A stretch of 64,000 bases of DNA, taken from positions 248,001-312,000 of the forward strand of contig NZ_LGAP01000002.1 of NCBI RefSeq assembly GCF_001270265.1, in the 5' to 3' direction. Under the pieces are notes generated by a model. The model saw only the letters and a list, made by a program, of their open reading frames with translations. It was not told where the DNA came from and did not search any database. Position 1 is the first letter of the stretch. Every line of letters begins with the position of its first letter. Below, in pieces: positions 54,059 to 63,192 of the stretch. Position numbers and translations under genes: made by a program. This stretch comes from Ensifer adhaerens. GTDB lineage: Bacteria; Pseudomonadota; Alphaproteobacteria; Rhizobiales; Rhizobiaceae.

Positions 54059-54961
54059 TCAGGTCTCGAGCAGATAGGATGGCGCCGCCCGCAGCCGGGC
54101 AATGTCGCGTAGCGGCGGCGCGCCGAAAAGGCGGGCGTATTCGCGCGAAAATTGCGAAGGGCTATCGTAGCCGACATGATGTCCCGCCGTGGCTGCGTCG
54201 ATTGCCTGGCTAAGGATCAGGCGGCGGGCTTCCTGCAGCCGGAGCTGCTTTTGATATTGCAGCGGGCTCATCGCCGTCACCGTCTTGAAGTGCTGGTGGA
54301 AGGACGAAAGGCTCATATTGGCGCGCTCCGCCAGGTCCTCGATGCGCAGCGGCTTGCGGAAGTCGCGCTTGATAACGTCGATCGCGCGGTTGACCTGGGT
54401 CAGCTTGCTCTCGGCCCGGGCGATCTGGCGCAGACGGTGGCCCTGCTCGCCCATCAGCAGGCGGTAGAGGATCTCGCGTTCCGCCAGCGGCGCCAGGACG
54501 GCGATTTCATCGGGTCTGTCGAGCAGGCGCAGCAGCCGGACGATCGCGTCGAGCAGCTCCGGCGTGGTGTCGCTGAGAAACAGGCCCGGTCCGGGCAAAC
54601 CGCCATCGATCAGCGACGATCCAACCTCGACCACCATTGCGCTCAACATGGTCGGGTCGAGGTCGAGGCGCAGGCAGAGGTAGGGCTTTTCCGATGATGC
54701 GTCGATGACCTGGCCGATGATCGGCAGGTCGACGGAAACGGTGAGATACCGATTGGGATCGTTGCTGTGGACTGTGTCGCCCAGCATCACCTGCTTGGAT
54801 CCTTGCGCAATGAAGCAGACAGCGGGCACGTGCAACGTATGGATTGGCTCGGTCGGGCTCGACGACCGGATCAAAATGAGGCGCGGTATCGCTGTCGACA
54901 GCACGCCGTCAATGCCGCTGTTGCGCTCCATCAGACGTTGGAATTCTTCGAGATCGCCCAA
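54059..54961 (-). CDS. AraC-family transcription regulator
   Basis: A 300-residue regulator with an N-terminal AraC_N cupin domain (about 20-170, VPAVCFIAQGSKQVMLGD) and two C-terminal helix-turn-helix motifs (LRIEDLAERANMSLSSFHQHFK and a second GYDSPSQFSREYARLFG). The closest well-known relatives control short-chain alcohol dehydrogenase genes. An Atu4866-domain gene and an SDR gene follow upstream on the same strand. Confidence 0.92.
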   Translation of the reverse strand: MGDLEEFQRLMERNSGIDGVLSTAIPRLILIRSSSPTEPIHTLHVPAVCFIAQGSKQVMLGDTVHSNDPNRYLTVSVDLPIIGQVIDASSEKPYLCLRLDLDPTMLSAMVVEVGSSLIDGGLPGPGLFLSDTTPELLDAIVRLLRLLDRPDEIAVLAPLAEREILYRLLMGEQGHRLRQIARAESKLTQVNRAIDVIKRDFRKPLRIEDLAERANMSLSSFHQHFKTVTAMSPLQYQKQLRLQEARRLILSQAIDAATAGHHVGYDSPSQFSREYARLFGAPPLRDIARLRAAPSYLLET

Positions 54962-55078
54962 GGCCGTTTTCCTTCGTGCGGGTTTGGCGTCCGGCGCAGG
55001 CTGACCTTTCCCGGGCGCAAGTTCAACGGGATATATGGGGCGGGAGCGGCAGACGTCGTCAGCCGCCGCCCCCTTGGT

Positions 55079-55411
55079 CTAATCTTCGCGGCGCAGGACC
55101 ATGCCGGCATGGTAGAGCACGCCGTCGATAAAATCGCCGTCGGCGGTAAAGCCGGTATCGTCGACATAGTCGATATGATTGCTGGTCACCCAGTAACGGC
55201 CCTGATAGGCGCTCTGCCGTTTGCCGCGCGCTTCGTCATAGCGGCCGTCGGGCAGGAGGTGGTGGCGGACATGCCCATCTTCGGTTGCCCACATGCCGAT
55301 ATAGGGGTGCAGTGCCTGTTGCATGGTTTTTTCCTGTGCGAATAGCGGATCTGGCGAGAGAGCGGAAAGGACAAGGCCCATCGCCATCCATGTTCGAAGA
55401 GTGCGGTTCAT
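55079..55411 (-). CDS. Exported Atu4866-domain protein
   Basis: The 110-residue protein has a signal peptide (about residues 1-25, ending DPLFA) and then a small beta-rich domain, HPYIGMWATEDGHVRHHLLPDGRYDEARG start, typical of the Agrobacterium Atu4866 family. Proteins of this kind often accompany AraC regulators and SDRs, as here. Function unknown. Confidence 0.83.
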   Translation of the reverse strand: MNRTLRTWMAMGLVLSALSPDPLFAQEKTMQQALHPYIGMWATEDGHVRHHLLPDGRYDEARGKRQSAYQGRYWVTSNHIDYVDDTGFTADGDFIDGVLYHAGMVLRRED

Positions 55412-55435
55412 CTGCGGGCGCTCCCTCGAACCGGG

Positions 55436-56170
55436 TCAGTGCGGGCTTGCCGTCGGGCGCACTATGATTTCGCTGACATCGACATCTTCAGGCTGTTCGA
55501 TGGCATAGGCGATTGCCCGGGCAATTGCGGTGGCCGGTATCGCGATCCGCCGGAAGTCGCGCATCGCGCCGCGGGCGGTCTCGTCGGAGATGCTCTCGGC
55601 CAGTTCCGATTCGGTGACGCCGGGCGAGATGACGCTGACGCGGATCCGATCGGTTTCCTGGCGAAGGCCATCGGAGATCGCCCGGACGGCAAATTTTGTC
55701 GCGCAATAGACGGCGGCGGTCGGCGAGACGGCGTGACCGCCGATCGATGACAGGTTGATGATCTGGCCGCTGCCCTGTTCGTTCATGACAGGCAGGCTTG
55801 CGGCAATGCCGTTCAACACGCCGCGAATGTTGACATCGATCATCCGGTTCCACTCATCGACCTTGACGGCGGAAAGTGGCGACAGCGGCATGACGCCCGC
55901 ATTGTTGACGATGACGTCGAGCCGGCCGAATTCGCAAACGGCATGGGCGACGAAGGCCTGCATATCATCAAGGTCGGTGACATCAAGCGCCTTGAAGCTG
56001 GCGGCGCCGCCGGCGGCGCGGATTTCGCCGGCAAGGGCCGACAGCCGATCGGTGCGTCGTGCACCGAGGACGACGCGGGCGCCGGCGGCGGCCAGATATC
56101 GCGCGGCGGCCTCGCCAATGCCGCTGCTGGCACCGGTGATGGCAACGACTTTGCCTTGAAGCTCGGACAT
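55436..56170 (-). CDS. Short-chain dehydrogenase/reductase
   Basis: A 244-residue classical SDR: TGASSGIG at residues 12-19, NNAG near 89, Ser in NLSSIG and YCATK near 154. It lies 24 bp upstream of the Atu4866 gene, and the AraC gene follows, so the three probably form one unit. It resembles the oxidoreductases often found beside AraC regulators of this type; substrate unknown. Confidence 0.9.
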   Translation of the reverse strand: MSELQGKVVAITGASSGIGEAAARYLAAAGARVVLGARRTDRLSALAGEIRAAGGAASFKALDVTDLDDMQAFVAHAVCEFGRLDVIVNNAGVMPLSPLSAVKVDEWNRMIDVNIRGVLNGIAASLPVMNEQGSGQIINLSSIGGHAVSPTAAVYCATKFAVRAISDGLRQETDRIRVSVISPGVTESELAESISDETARGAMRDFRRIAIPATAIARAIAYAIEQPEDVDVSEIIVRPTASPH

Positions 56171-56334
56171 GTTGTTCCTTTCGAGATAGACTGAGGACCT
56201 CCCCGGTTCCGAAAGTCACCATGCGCCGTCCCGCTGAAGGAGCGGTAGAACAGCACTCCGGTATTCTTGCACGATTCTCCGAATGGCTCGCAGCAACGGT
56301 GCCGAAGCGTCGTCGGGCGATTGATGCCGCGGAC

Positions 56335-58395
56335 CTAAACGGCCAGCTGGAGTGCCCGCCCGTCATTTTTCGCCGGCACAGCGCAGCAGATGAGGGCCTC
56401 GCCTTGGCTGACCTCGAACGAGGGCCGCTGCGGATAGGCGACGTCGCCTTCCAGAACCGGCGTGCTGCAACTGCCGCAGCTGCCGTTGCGGCAGCCATAT
56501 TCTGGCGAAAGGCCGCGGGCCTCGGCCAGGTCGAGCAGAGTACCTTCGCCCGGTTGCCAGCGAGCTTCCTTGCCGGAGGCCGCAAAAATCACGCGGACCG
56601 GTGTGCTGGCCGGTGGCTTCGCCGTTGCCGACAATCCGATATCGGGGCTGCGCGTGAGTGAAGAAAGACCGAAGGTCTCCGCATGGATGCGGGCGTCGGC
56701 GATGTTCAGCGCGCGCAGGCCGTCATAGAGCGATTGCATGAAAGGCCGCGGACCACAGAGATAGAAGTCGTAGTCGTCGAAGGGCAGGATTGATTGCAGC
56801 AACGGGATGTCGATGCGGCCGGCGGCGTCGTAGTCCTCGCCAATGCGGGCTCCATCCGGTTGGCTGAGCACGCGCGTCAAGTGGATCTTGCCTTGGCCGG
56901 CATCGATCAGCGATGCGATCTCCTGGTCGAAGGCGCGTTCATCGAGATTGCGGGCCGATTGGAACAGCCATGTCGGGCGGATACGCCGTTTGCGCTGCCC
57001 CTCATAGAGGATGTCGCGCACCATCGCGATCATCGGCGTGATGCCGACGCCGGCGGCAAGAAGCGCCGCCGGCCGCCGTTCGGTCGCGTCGATGACGAAG
57101 CTGCCGGCCGGTGCCCGTGCCTCGACGATGTCGCCCGGGCCGAGGGCGTGGAGAAAGGACGAGACGGTGCCGTCACGCTTGATACTGATCCGGTAGGCTC
57201 CATCGGAAGCGGCGGCCGAAAGCGTGTAGCTTCGAACGGCCGGCTTGCCCGCCGTCTTGATGCGGATCGACAGATGCTGGCCGGCGCGAAACGGTACCAG
57301 TCCCGCATCGTCCGCCGGCTCAAGGTAGAGCGAGCGGATGGTCGTGCTCTCCGCCTGCGTGCGTATGACCCGAAAAGGCCGCCATTCTCCGGCACGTGCA
57401 GCGGCGCGCAGGCGATCCTCCGTCTGCTTCCAATCGCCTGTCATCAGCGAATTGGGCGACCGGCCAGCTTCGCCAAACGACCAGCGAAGCGGCGATCCGT
57501 CCGGCCGGTAGACCACCTGCCGCGGCCGAAAGCGCCAGAGGCGTTCGGCGCCCTGGAAGGCGTCGATTTCCGGCGAGGCGAGGATGACTTCGGCCTCGCC
57601 CGTCATTTGCAGCATGTCTCCGGTCGCAAAATCGACGAAGAGCAGACCCGCCTTGGGGTTGAGCATGAAATTGCCAAGCGTGTTGAAAAACAGGTTGCCG
57701 GCGAAGTCGGGGATCGTCAGCACGCCATCCTCGCTAACACGGACAAAGCCGGTCCTGCCGCCGCGATGCGAGACGTCCACCTGACGCCCGCCGTTGTCGC
57801 GGTCGACGTAGGAGGCGACGAAGAACGTGTCGGCGTTGGCGATGATCTCCTTCGCACGGGCATCAAGATCGTCGAGGTGGACGGGGCGCGTCTCCGGCGG
57901 AGCGTTCGGTTGGCGCACGAATGAAAAATCCCGAAGCTGAATATATTGCGGACAGTTGCCGAAGCTCTGGCCGACGGCGACGGCAAAGCGATCGTCGTCC
58001 ATCCGTCGGATCGTGCCGTTCAATCGGTTCCGCCGCCGCGTTTCCAGCTGGATGCCGAGCATGGCGATCGCGGCTCCGTCCTCCATGCCGACATCGGCGG
58101 GGTCGTTCCGGTCGCGTGGCAATTGAACATCGAGGGCATGGGCGTCGGGCGCCTGCATGAAACCCGGTTCGCCCGCCCGCAGGCTTGCCCAGACATTGCC
58201 GGTGGGATCGACGGTCCCAAGCACGATGAAGGGCAGCAGCGGATAGAACTGTTGATGTTGTTCGGGCATGAAGGTGCGAACGAAATTGCGGCCCGGCGCG
58301 TCCATGCGGTCGACGACGCCGAGGCTGCGTTGAATGGCGAGTTCGCCCTCATGCCACGGTGACGCGGCGCGGTTCGGTTCGATCGTGTCCGGCAT
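56335..58395 (-). CDS. Three-domain fusion: PPOX-like flavin domain, ferredoxin reductase, 2Fe-2S ferredoxin
   Basis: Three parts are fused in 686 residues. Residues 40-300 are a pyridoxamine-phosphate-oxidase-like FMN barrel, residues 330-570 an FAD/NAD(P)H reductase (RSYTLS near 388 binds FAD; GVGITPMIAMV near 443 binds NAD(P)H), and residues 595-686 a plant-type 2Fe-2S domain with C-x4-C-x2-C (CRNGSCGSC) and a later cysteine. Electrons could pass from NAD(P)H through FAD and the cluster to the flavin domain. GCAAGGAAG precedes the ATG at 58395. The substrate is unknown; the GST gene 60 bp upstream hints at detoxification. Confidence 0.9.
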   Translation of the reverse strand: MPDTIEPNRAASPWHEGELAIQRSLGVVDRMDAPGRNFVRTFMPEQHQQFYPLLPFIVLGTVDPTGNVWASLRAGEPGFMQAPDAHALDVQLPRDRNDPADVGMEDGAAIAMLGIQLETRRRNRLNGTIRRMDDDRFAVAVGQSFGNCPQYIQLRDFSFVRQPNAPPETRPVHLDDLDARAKEIIANADTFFVASYVDRDNGGRQVDVSHRGGRTGFVRVSEDGVLTIPDFAGNLFFNTLGNFMLNPKAGLLFVDFATGDMLQMTGEAEVILASPEIDAFQGAERLWRFRPRQVVYRPDGSPLRWSFGEAGRSPNSLMTGDWKQTEDRLRAAARAGEWRPFRVIRTQAESTTIRSLYLEPADDAGLVPFRAGQHLSIRIKTAGKPAVRSYTLSAAASDGAYRISIKRDGTVSSFLHALGPGDIVEARAPAGSFVIDATERRPAALLAAGVGITPMIAMVRDILYEGQRKRRIRPTWLFQSARNLDERAFDQEIASLIDAGQGKIHLTRVLSQPDGARIGEDYDAAGRIDIPLLQSILPFDDYDFYLCGPRPFMQSLYDGLRALNIADARIHAETFGLSSLTRSPDIGLSATAKPPASTPVRVIFAASGKEARWQPGEGTLLDLAEARGLSPEYGCRNGSCGSCSTPVLEGDVAYPQRPSFEVSQGEALICCAVPAKNDGRALQLAV

Positions 58396-58455
58396 CGGTG
58401 GCTTCCTTGCTGACGGGAAAGGCCAGGGCGAAGCAATCCGCCCTGGCAAGGGCAA

Positions 58456-59067
58456 TTATGCGGCAAGGCCTGCCGCCGTTTTCTGGAAGCCGACGAAACC
58501 CGGTAAGGCCTCGATGCGCCCGAGCCAGCCCCTGACGTTGGCGTAGCCGCTGAGGTCGACATTGCCTTCGGGCGCACTGGAGACATAGCTGTAGAGCGCG
58601 ATGTCGGCGATGGACGGCCGGCTGCCCAGCAGGAAGTCGCGGTCGGCGAGTTCGGCCTCGATCCGCTCCAGGATCCGATGCGCTCTCGCGATCACCTCTT
58701 CGGGGCGAAGGCTTGCGCCGAAAACGGTAACCAGCCGTGCGGCGGCCGGTCCGTAGGCGATTTCGCCGGCGGCGACCGACAGCCATTTCTGTACTTTCGC
58801 CGCACCGACGGCGTCTTCTGGCAGCCAGTCGGTGCGGCCGAGCTTCTTGGCGAGATAAACGAGGATGGCGTTGGAGTCGGTTACCACAGTGTCGTCGTCG
58901 TCGAGCACCGGGACCTGCCCGAAGGAATTGAGCTTGAGGAAATCCGGCGCCTTGTGCGCCCTGGCCAGGAGGTCGACATCGACCAGTTCGTGCGGCACGC
59001 CAAGCAGAGCCAGGAAGAGCTGTGCGCGGTGCGAGTGACCCGAAAGCGGATGGCGGTAGAGTTTCAT
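58456..59067 (-). CDS. Glutathione S-transferase
   Basis: A 203-residue GST with thioredoxin-like N-domain ([36 protein letters not shown] binding glutathione near residues 52-66) and all-helical C-domain. The serine and lack of cysteine near the N-terminus fit the theta/beta-like bacterial classes. AAGAGGAAATT precedes the ATG at 59067. It is divergent from a LysR gene, likely its regulator, and upstream of the redox fusion gene. Confidence 0.92.
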   Translation of the reverse strand: MKLYRHPLSGHSHRAQLFLALLGVPHELVDVDLLARAHKAPDFLKLNSFGQVPVLDDDDTVVTDSNAILVYLAKKLGRTDWLPEDAVGAAKVQKWLSVAAGEIAYGPAAARLVTVFGASLRPEEVIARAHRILERIEAELADRDFLLGSRPSIADIALYSYVSSAPEGNVDLSGYANVRGWLGRIEALPGFVGFQKTAAGLAA

Positions 59068-59292
59068 TGCAATTTCCTCTTGGTAGCGGAGCCCGTGGAT
59101 CGGGAGCACTGGCAGACGCTCCATGCGCCCCATTTCGCCTGCGTCTGCGGTAGCGAAAACCGGATCATCGGAGCGCCTGGCGCGGTTTCGGACGGTTCGG
59201 AATGAACTGCCTTCCCCAGCAATCTATGCCCTTCCAGATTTTAGCTGTAGAGTGCGTTCTTGATAGATGGGCTCTTGAATATTGGAAGGCAG

Positions 59293-60186
59293 ATGGATCG
59301 ACTGGATGCAATGACCGTGCTGCTCGGTGTCGTCGAGGGCGGAAGCCTGTCTGCTGCGTCGCGGCAGCTGCGCATGCCGCTGGCAACGGTCAGCCGCAAG
59401 GTGTCGGAGCTTGAAGCCCACCTCGGCGCGCAATTACTCACCCGGACGAACCGCAGGGTCCAGCTGACGGAGGCGGGGCGATCCTATGTCGAAGCGGCAC
59501 GGGAAATTCTCGCTCGGGTCGACGAGGCGGAGCGGGTGGCCGCCGGCGAATACAGCGCGGTAAAGGGGGATCTGACGATGACGGCGCCGATCGTCTTCGG
59601 ACGGCTGCATGTGCTGCCCGTCGTCGTCGATTTTCTGAAAGCCAACCCTGAGGTCAACATGCGCCTGTCGCTTGGCGATCGGCTCGTCAGCCTCGTTGAC
59701 GATCACATCGACGTCGCACTCAGGATCGGCAATCTGCGCGACAGCAATCTGATCGCCACCAAGCTCGGTACGATAAGGCGGGTCGTTTACGCGAGCCCGA
59801 GCTATGTCGCCCGACATGGCAAGCCGGGCCATCCGCAGGAACTTGCCGACCATGATTGCATCACGTTCGAAGGCTTGATGTCGAACCGTAGCTGGAGCTT
59901 TGCCGATGAGAGGGGCGAGATGGCCGCACCGATCCGGTCACGCCTCGCGGTCAACACTGCAGAGGCCGCGGTCGACGCTGCGGTTGCCGGGCTCGGCCTG
60001 ACGCGCGTTCTGTCTTACCAGGCGGCACGCGCCGTCGCCGACGGTTTGCTCGTGCCGTTGCTGGAACCTTTCGAGCATCCGGCGCTGCCGGTTCAACTGG
60101 TCTATCTGCCGCAGGGCCACGTGCCGATGAAACTCAGGGCCTTCGTCGATTTCGCCGCCCCTCGGCTCAGGGCTGTGCTGAAATGA
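59293..60186 (+). CDS. LysR-family transcription regulator
   Basis: The 297-residue protein has an N-terminal winged helix (GGSLSAASRQLRMPLATVSRKVSELE) and an effector-binding domain from about residue 90. The ATG at 59293 follows TTGGAAGGC. Divergence from the GST/fusion operon with 225 bp between makes these its likely targets. Effector unknown. Confidence 0.92.
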   Translation: MDRLDAMTVLLGVVEGGSLSAASRQLRMPLATVSRKVSELEAHLGAQLLTRTNRRVQLTEAGRSYVEAAREILARVDEAERVAAGEYSAVKGDLTMTAPIVFGRLHVLPVVVDFLKANPEVNMRLSLGDRLVSLVDDHIDVALRIGNLRDSNLIATKLGTIRRVVYASPSYVARHGKPGHPQELADHDCITFEGLMSNRSWSFADERGEMAAPIRSRLAVNTAEAAVDAAVAGLGLTRVLSYQAARAVADGLLVPLLEPFEHPALPVQLVYLPQGHVPMKLRAFVDFAAPRLRAVLK

Positions 60187-60225
60187 CGACCGCCGCAGCT
60201 TCCTCCACGGATTTTTGCGCTGATA

Positions 60226-61182
60226 TCACCGGCTGATCTGCGGTGCCTCGCCGACGATGGCACCCCCATCACCGGTCGCCGCATGCAGGTTACCGGCCGA
60301 CCGCGGCTGAAGCACCGCCGGCAGCGGTCGCGGTCGATGGACGAGCGTAACCAGCACGAAGGACAGGATCATCAACAGGTACCAGGCGCCCAGCTTATGC
60401 AGCGATACCGGTGTCCAGCCGGCATGCTGCGAGGGATAGATCCAGGCGCGGGACCAGGTTCCGATGTTTTCGGCAAACCAGATGAACAGGGCGATGAGCA
60501 GAAAACCAATGACCAGCGGCATGCGGTGGCGGAACCGGAAGACGCGGTAGTGCACGGTCGTGCGCCAGAACAGGATCGCGATGATCGCAAAAAGCAGATA
60601 GCGCAGGTCGAAGACGAAGTGGTGCGTGAAGAAGTTGGCATAGATGGCGAGAGCCAGCAGTACCGTCGCAGAGCGCGGCGGATAGTGGGTGTAATGCAGC
60701 TCGAGAATACGGGTCACGCGCGCCAGGTAGGAGCCGACGGCCGCATACATGAACCCCGAAAAAAGCGGCACGCCGCCGATGCGAAAGAAACTGGGCTCCG
60801 GATAGATCCAGGAGCCGACGGACGTCTTGAAGATCTCCATGAGCGTGCCGACGATATGGAAGATCAGGATAACCTTGGCTTCGGCAATGGTCTCGAGCTT
60901 GCAGGCGAGCATGAGAAGCTGGATGCCGAGTGCAGCCAGGAAAAGGAAATCGTAACGGGCAAGGCCGATCTCGTCCGGCCAGAACAGTTTGGTGGCGATC
61001 ATCAGCGCCAGCAGCGCGCCGCCGAAAAGGCATGCGAAGGCCTGCTTGATGCCGAAAACCAGCAGTTCCGTCAGACCGCCAAGCAGGCCGCTGTCGGGAA
61101 GCCGGTCGAGCAGCCGGTGCGCGGCCGCGTCGATGCGCGCTTCGAGCGATGTGAAACGTCTATCGTCCGATCGCCGAGCCAC
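60226..61182 (-). CDS. DUF817-family membrane protein
   Basis: The protein has about eight hydrophobic segments and the tryptophan/tyrosine-rich DUF817 pattern (SVGSWIYPEPSFFRIGGVPLFSGFMYA region near residue 150, ENIGTWSRAWIYPSQ near 249). I prefer a GTG start at 61182, preceded by AAGGGGG, giving 318 residues; the upstream ATG at 61278 would have its first codons inside a perfect hairpin. DUF817 proteins are uncharacterised. Confidence 0.82.
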   Translation of the reverse strand: MARRSDDRRFTSLEARIDAAAHRLLDRLPDSGLLGGLTELLVFGIKQAFACLFGGALLALMIATKLFWPDEIGLARYDFLFLAALGIQLLMLACKLETIAEAKVILIFHIVGTLMEIFKTSVGSWIYPEPSFFRIGGVPLFSGFMYAAVGSYLARVTRILELHYTHYPPRSATVLLALAIYANFFTHHFVFDLRYLLFAIIAILFWRTTVHYRVFRFRHRMPLVIGFLLIALFIWFAENIGTWSRAWIYPSQHAGWTPVSLHKLGAWYLLMILSFVLVTLVHRPRPLPAVLQPRSAGNLHAATGDGGAIVGEAPQISR

Positions 61183-61237
61183 GCGAATCGCCCCCTTGCC
61201 AGTGCCGCTGGTGCGGTGCCGGGGCAATGCGGTCGAA

Positions 61238-61278
61238 TTGTGGATCAGCCCGAGCTTGACGCTCGGGCTGATCCACAA
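61238..61278. terminator. Perfect 18-bp-arm hairpin between the TRAP operon and the DUF817 gene
   Basis: TTGTGGATCAGCCCGAGC and its exact complement flank the 5-base loop TTGAC. It lies 33 bp after the dctM-type stop, so it most likely terminates the TRAP operon on the minus strand, though no T-run follows. The near-identical arms could also form a DNA cruciform or a processed RNA end. Confidence 0.65.
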
Positions 61279-61310
61279 CCTCGTCTATGTGAGACGCGTG
61301 GAGCCGCCGG

Positions 61311-62591
61311 CTACCGGAACAGGCTTGGCAGCCAGAGGGATAGGCCGGGGATATAGGTGACGAGCATCAACACGGCGATGCTTGCGCCGAAGAACGGCCA
61401 GATCGTGCGCATCGCCTCGCGGATCGAGATCCCGCCGACGGCGCAGCCGACAAAGAGCACGGTGCCGACCGGTGGCGTGTTGAGGCCGATGCCGGCGTTC
61501 AAAATCATCACCACGCCGAAATGCACGGGGTCGATGCCGAACGCCTTGACGACAGGTAGAAGCACAGGCGTGCTGATGATGACCAGCGGCGCCATGTCCA
61601 TGAAGGTGCCGAGCAGCAGCAGAATGACGTTGATCAGCAGTAGGACAATGATTGGATTGTCGGAGATCGCACTGATTGCCGCGACCATGCCCTGCTGAAC
61701 CTGCAGGAACGCCATCAGCCAGCCGAAGGAGGCGGCGGTGCCGATGACCAGCAGCACCATCGCGGTGGTGCGCACCGCCTGCAGAACGGCCTCGACAAAG
61801 CCGTTCCAATCAAGTTCGCGGTAAACGAGGAGTGCGACGAGAAGGGCGTAGAACACGGCAATGCACGAGCTTTCGGTCGCCGTGAACACGCCCGAGCGCA
61901 CGCCGCCGAAGATGATGCCGATCAAGAGCAGCCCCGGAAGCGAAGCCAGCAGATAGAAGCCGAGGCGGCGCAGGCCCGGGAAGGGCTCCGACGGGTATCC
62001 CTTTTTCCGCGCCACCACATAGGCCGTGACCATCAGGGCGGCGGCCAGCAACAGGCCGGGCAGGATGCCGGCGGTAAAGAGATCGGCGACGGAGACGTTG
62101 CCGCCGGCCGCGATCGAATAGAGGATCATGTTGTGGGAGGGCGGGATCATCAGCGCGATGATCGCCGCGTTGACCGTAACGTTGACGGCGTAGCTGCGGT
62201 CGTAGCCGCGCGCCGCCATCTGTGGGATCATCAACCCGCCGACAGCGGATGCGTCGGCAACGGCGGATCCGGAAATCCCTCCGAACAGCGTGGAGGCGAC
62301 GATATTGACCTGGCCGAGGCCGCCGCGCAGATGGCCGACGATGCCGGCGGCAAAGCGGATCAGGCGGTCGGCGATGCCACCGCGCACCATCAGGTCGCCG
62401 GCGAAAATGAAAAACGGAATGGCCATCATGGCAAAGACGTTCATGCCGGAATTCATCTGCTGGAAGACGACGATCGGCGGCAGCCCCATGTAGATGACGG
62501 TCGCGAGCGAGGCGATGCCGAGGCAGAAGGCGATCGGCATGCCGATCATCATCAGTATGGTGAAGGTGCCGAAGAGAATGCTGTAGGCCAC
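61311..62591 (-). CDS. TRAP transporter large permease (DctM type)
   Basis: The 426-residue protein has about 12 hydrophobic segments and the DctM hallmarks MGLPPIVVFQQMNSGMN and SGSAVADASAVGGLMIP (near residue 143). The start is a GTG at 62591 after GGAGGCAGC; it overlaps the small permease stop by one base (TAGTG). It drives uptake of an organic anion, often a dicarboxylate or sugar acid, with sodium. Substrate unknown. Confidence 0.92.
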   Translation of the reverse strand: MAYSILFGTFTILMMIGMPIAFCLGIASLATVIYMGLPPIVVFQQMNSGMNVFAMMAIPFFIFAGDLMVRGGIADRLIRFAAGIVGHLRGGLGQVNIVASTLFGGISGSAVADASAVGGLMIPQMAARGYDRSYAVNVTVNAAIIALMIPPSHNMILYSIAAGGNVSVADLFTAGILPGLLLAAALMVTAYVVARKKGYPSEPFPGLRRLGFYLLASLPGLLLIGIIFGGVRSGVFTATESSCIAVFYALLVALLVYRELDWNGFVEAVLQAVRTTAMVLLVIGTAASFGWLMAFLQVQQGMVAAISAISDNPIIVLLLINVILLLLGTFMDMAPLVIISTPVLLPVVKAFGIDPVHFGVVMILNAGIGLNTPPVGTVLFVGCAVGGISIREAMRTIWPFFGASIAVLMLVTYIPGLSLWLPSLFR

Positions 62592-63112
62592 TATGCTGCC
62601 TCCTGAATGACGATGTCGGCTACCGGAGCTGCGCCCAGAGACACGTCGGCGAGCCGCTCCGCCGCAAACAGCGCGATCAGCAGGCCACCTGCGATCATCG
62701 GAAAGAAATCGACGCCGCCCGGCCAGCCGAGCACGGGGATCGTCGCGGCCCAGGTGCCGGCGGCAAGCAGGGTCGAATAAAAGCTCATGGCCAGGCCGAA
62801 GAGCACGATCAGGGAGAGGCTGACGAGGTCCATCAGGCGCTGTACGGCAGGGGACGCCGAATGGCGGATGAAGTCGAGGCCGAGATGCACGCTCTCGCGC
62901 ACGCCGACGGCAGCTCCGAGCACGATGAACCACGACATCAGATGCAGCGACAGCGGTTCCGACCAGCTGGGCGTGTCGTTGAGGACATAGCGGGCGAAGA
63001 CCTGCCAGCCGACGATTGCCGTCATGGTGACGAGACCCAGGCCCGAGATGTAGAGCGAAAGCCGGCTAAGCCGGGCAAGCACAGGCCTGACGGCCTGCAT
63101 GAAACGCCACAT
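62591..63112 (-). CDS. TRAP transporter small permease (DctQ type)
   Basis: A 173-residue protein with four hydrophobic segments and FARYVLNDTPSWSEPLSLHLMSW near residue 36, typical of DctQ. It lies 80 bp downstream of the binding-protein gene and overlaps the large permease start. Confidence 0.91.
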   Translation of the reverse strand: MWRFMQAVRPVLARLSRLSLYISGLGLVTMTAIVGWQVFARYVLNDTPSWSEPLSLHLMSWFIVLGAAVGVRESVHLGLDFIRHSASPAVQRLMDLVSLSLIVLFGLAMSFYSTLLAAGTWAATIPVLGWPGGVDFFPMIAGGLLIALFAAERLADVSLGAAPVADIVIQEAA

Positions 63113-63192
63113 TGCCTTTTCCTCCGTAGACTGCCGACGAGCGGAGTGTCCGCCCCATCGAGCCGGACACTCCGTAAGGTCGCGGGATGCCG

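Noticed and set aside
62592-62933. N-terminal extension of the TRAP large permease to an ATG at 62933
   Set aside because: The extension overlaps the small permease gene in another frame and is Arg-rich; the GTG at 62591 with its ribosome binding site gives the standard length.
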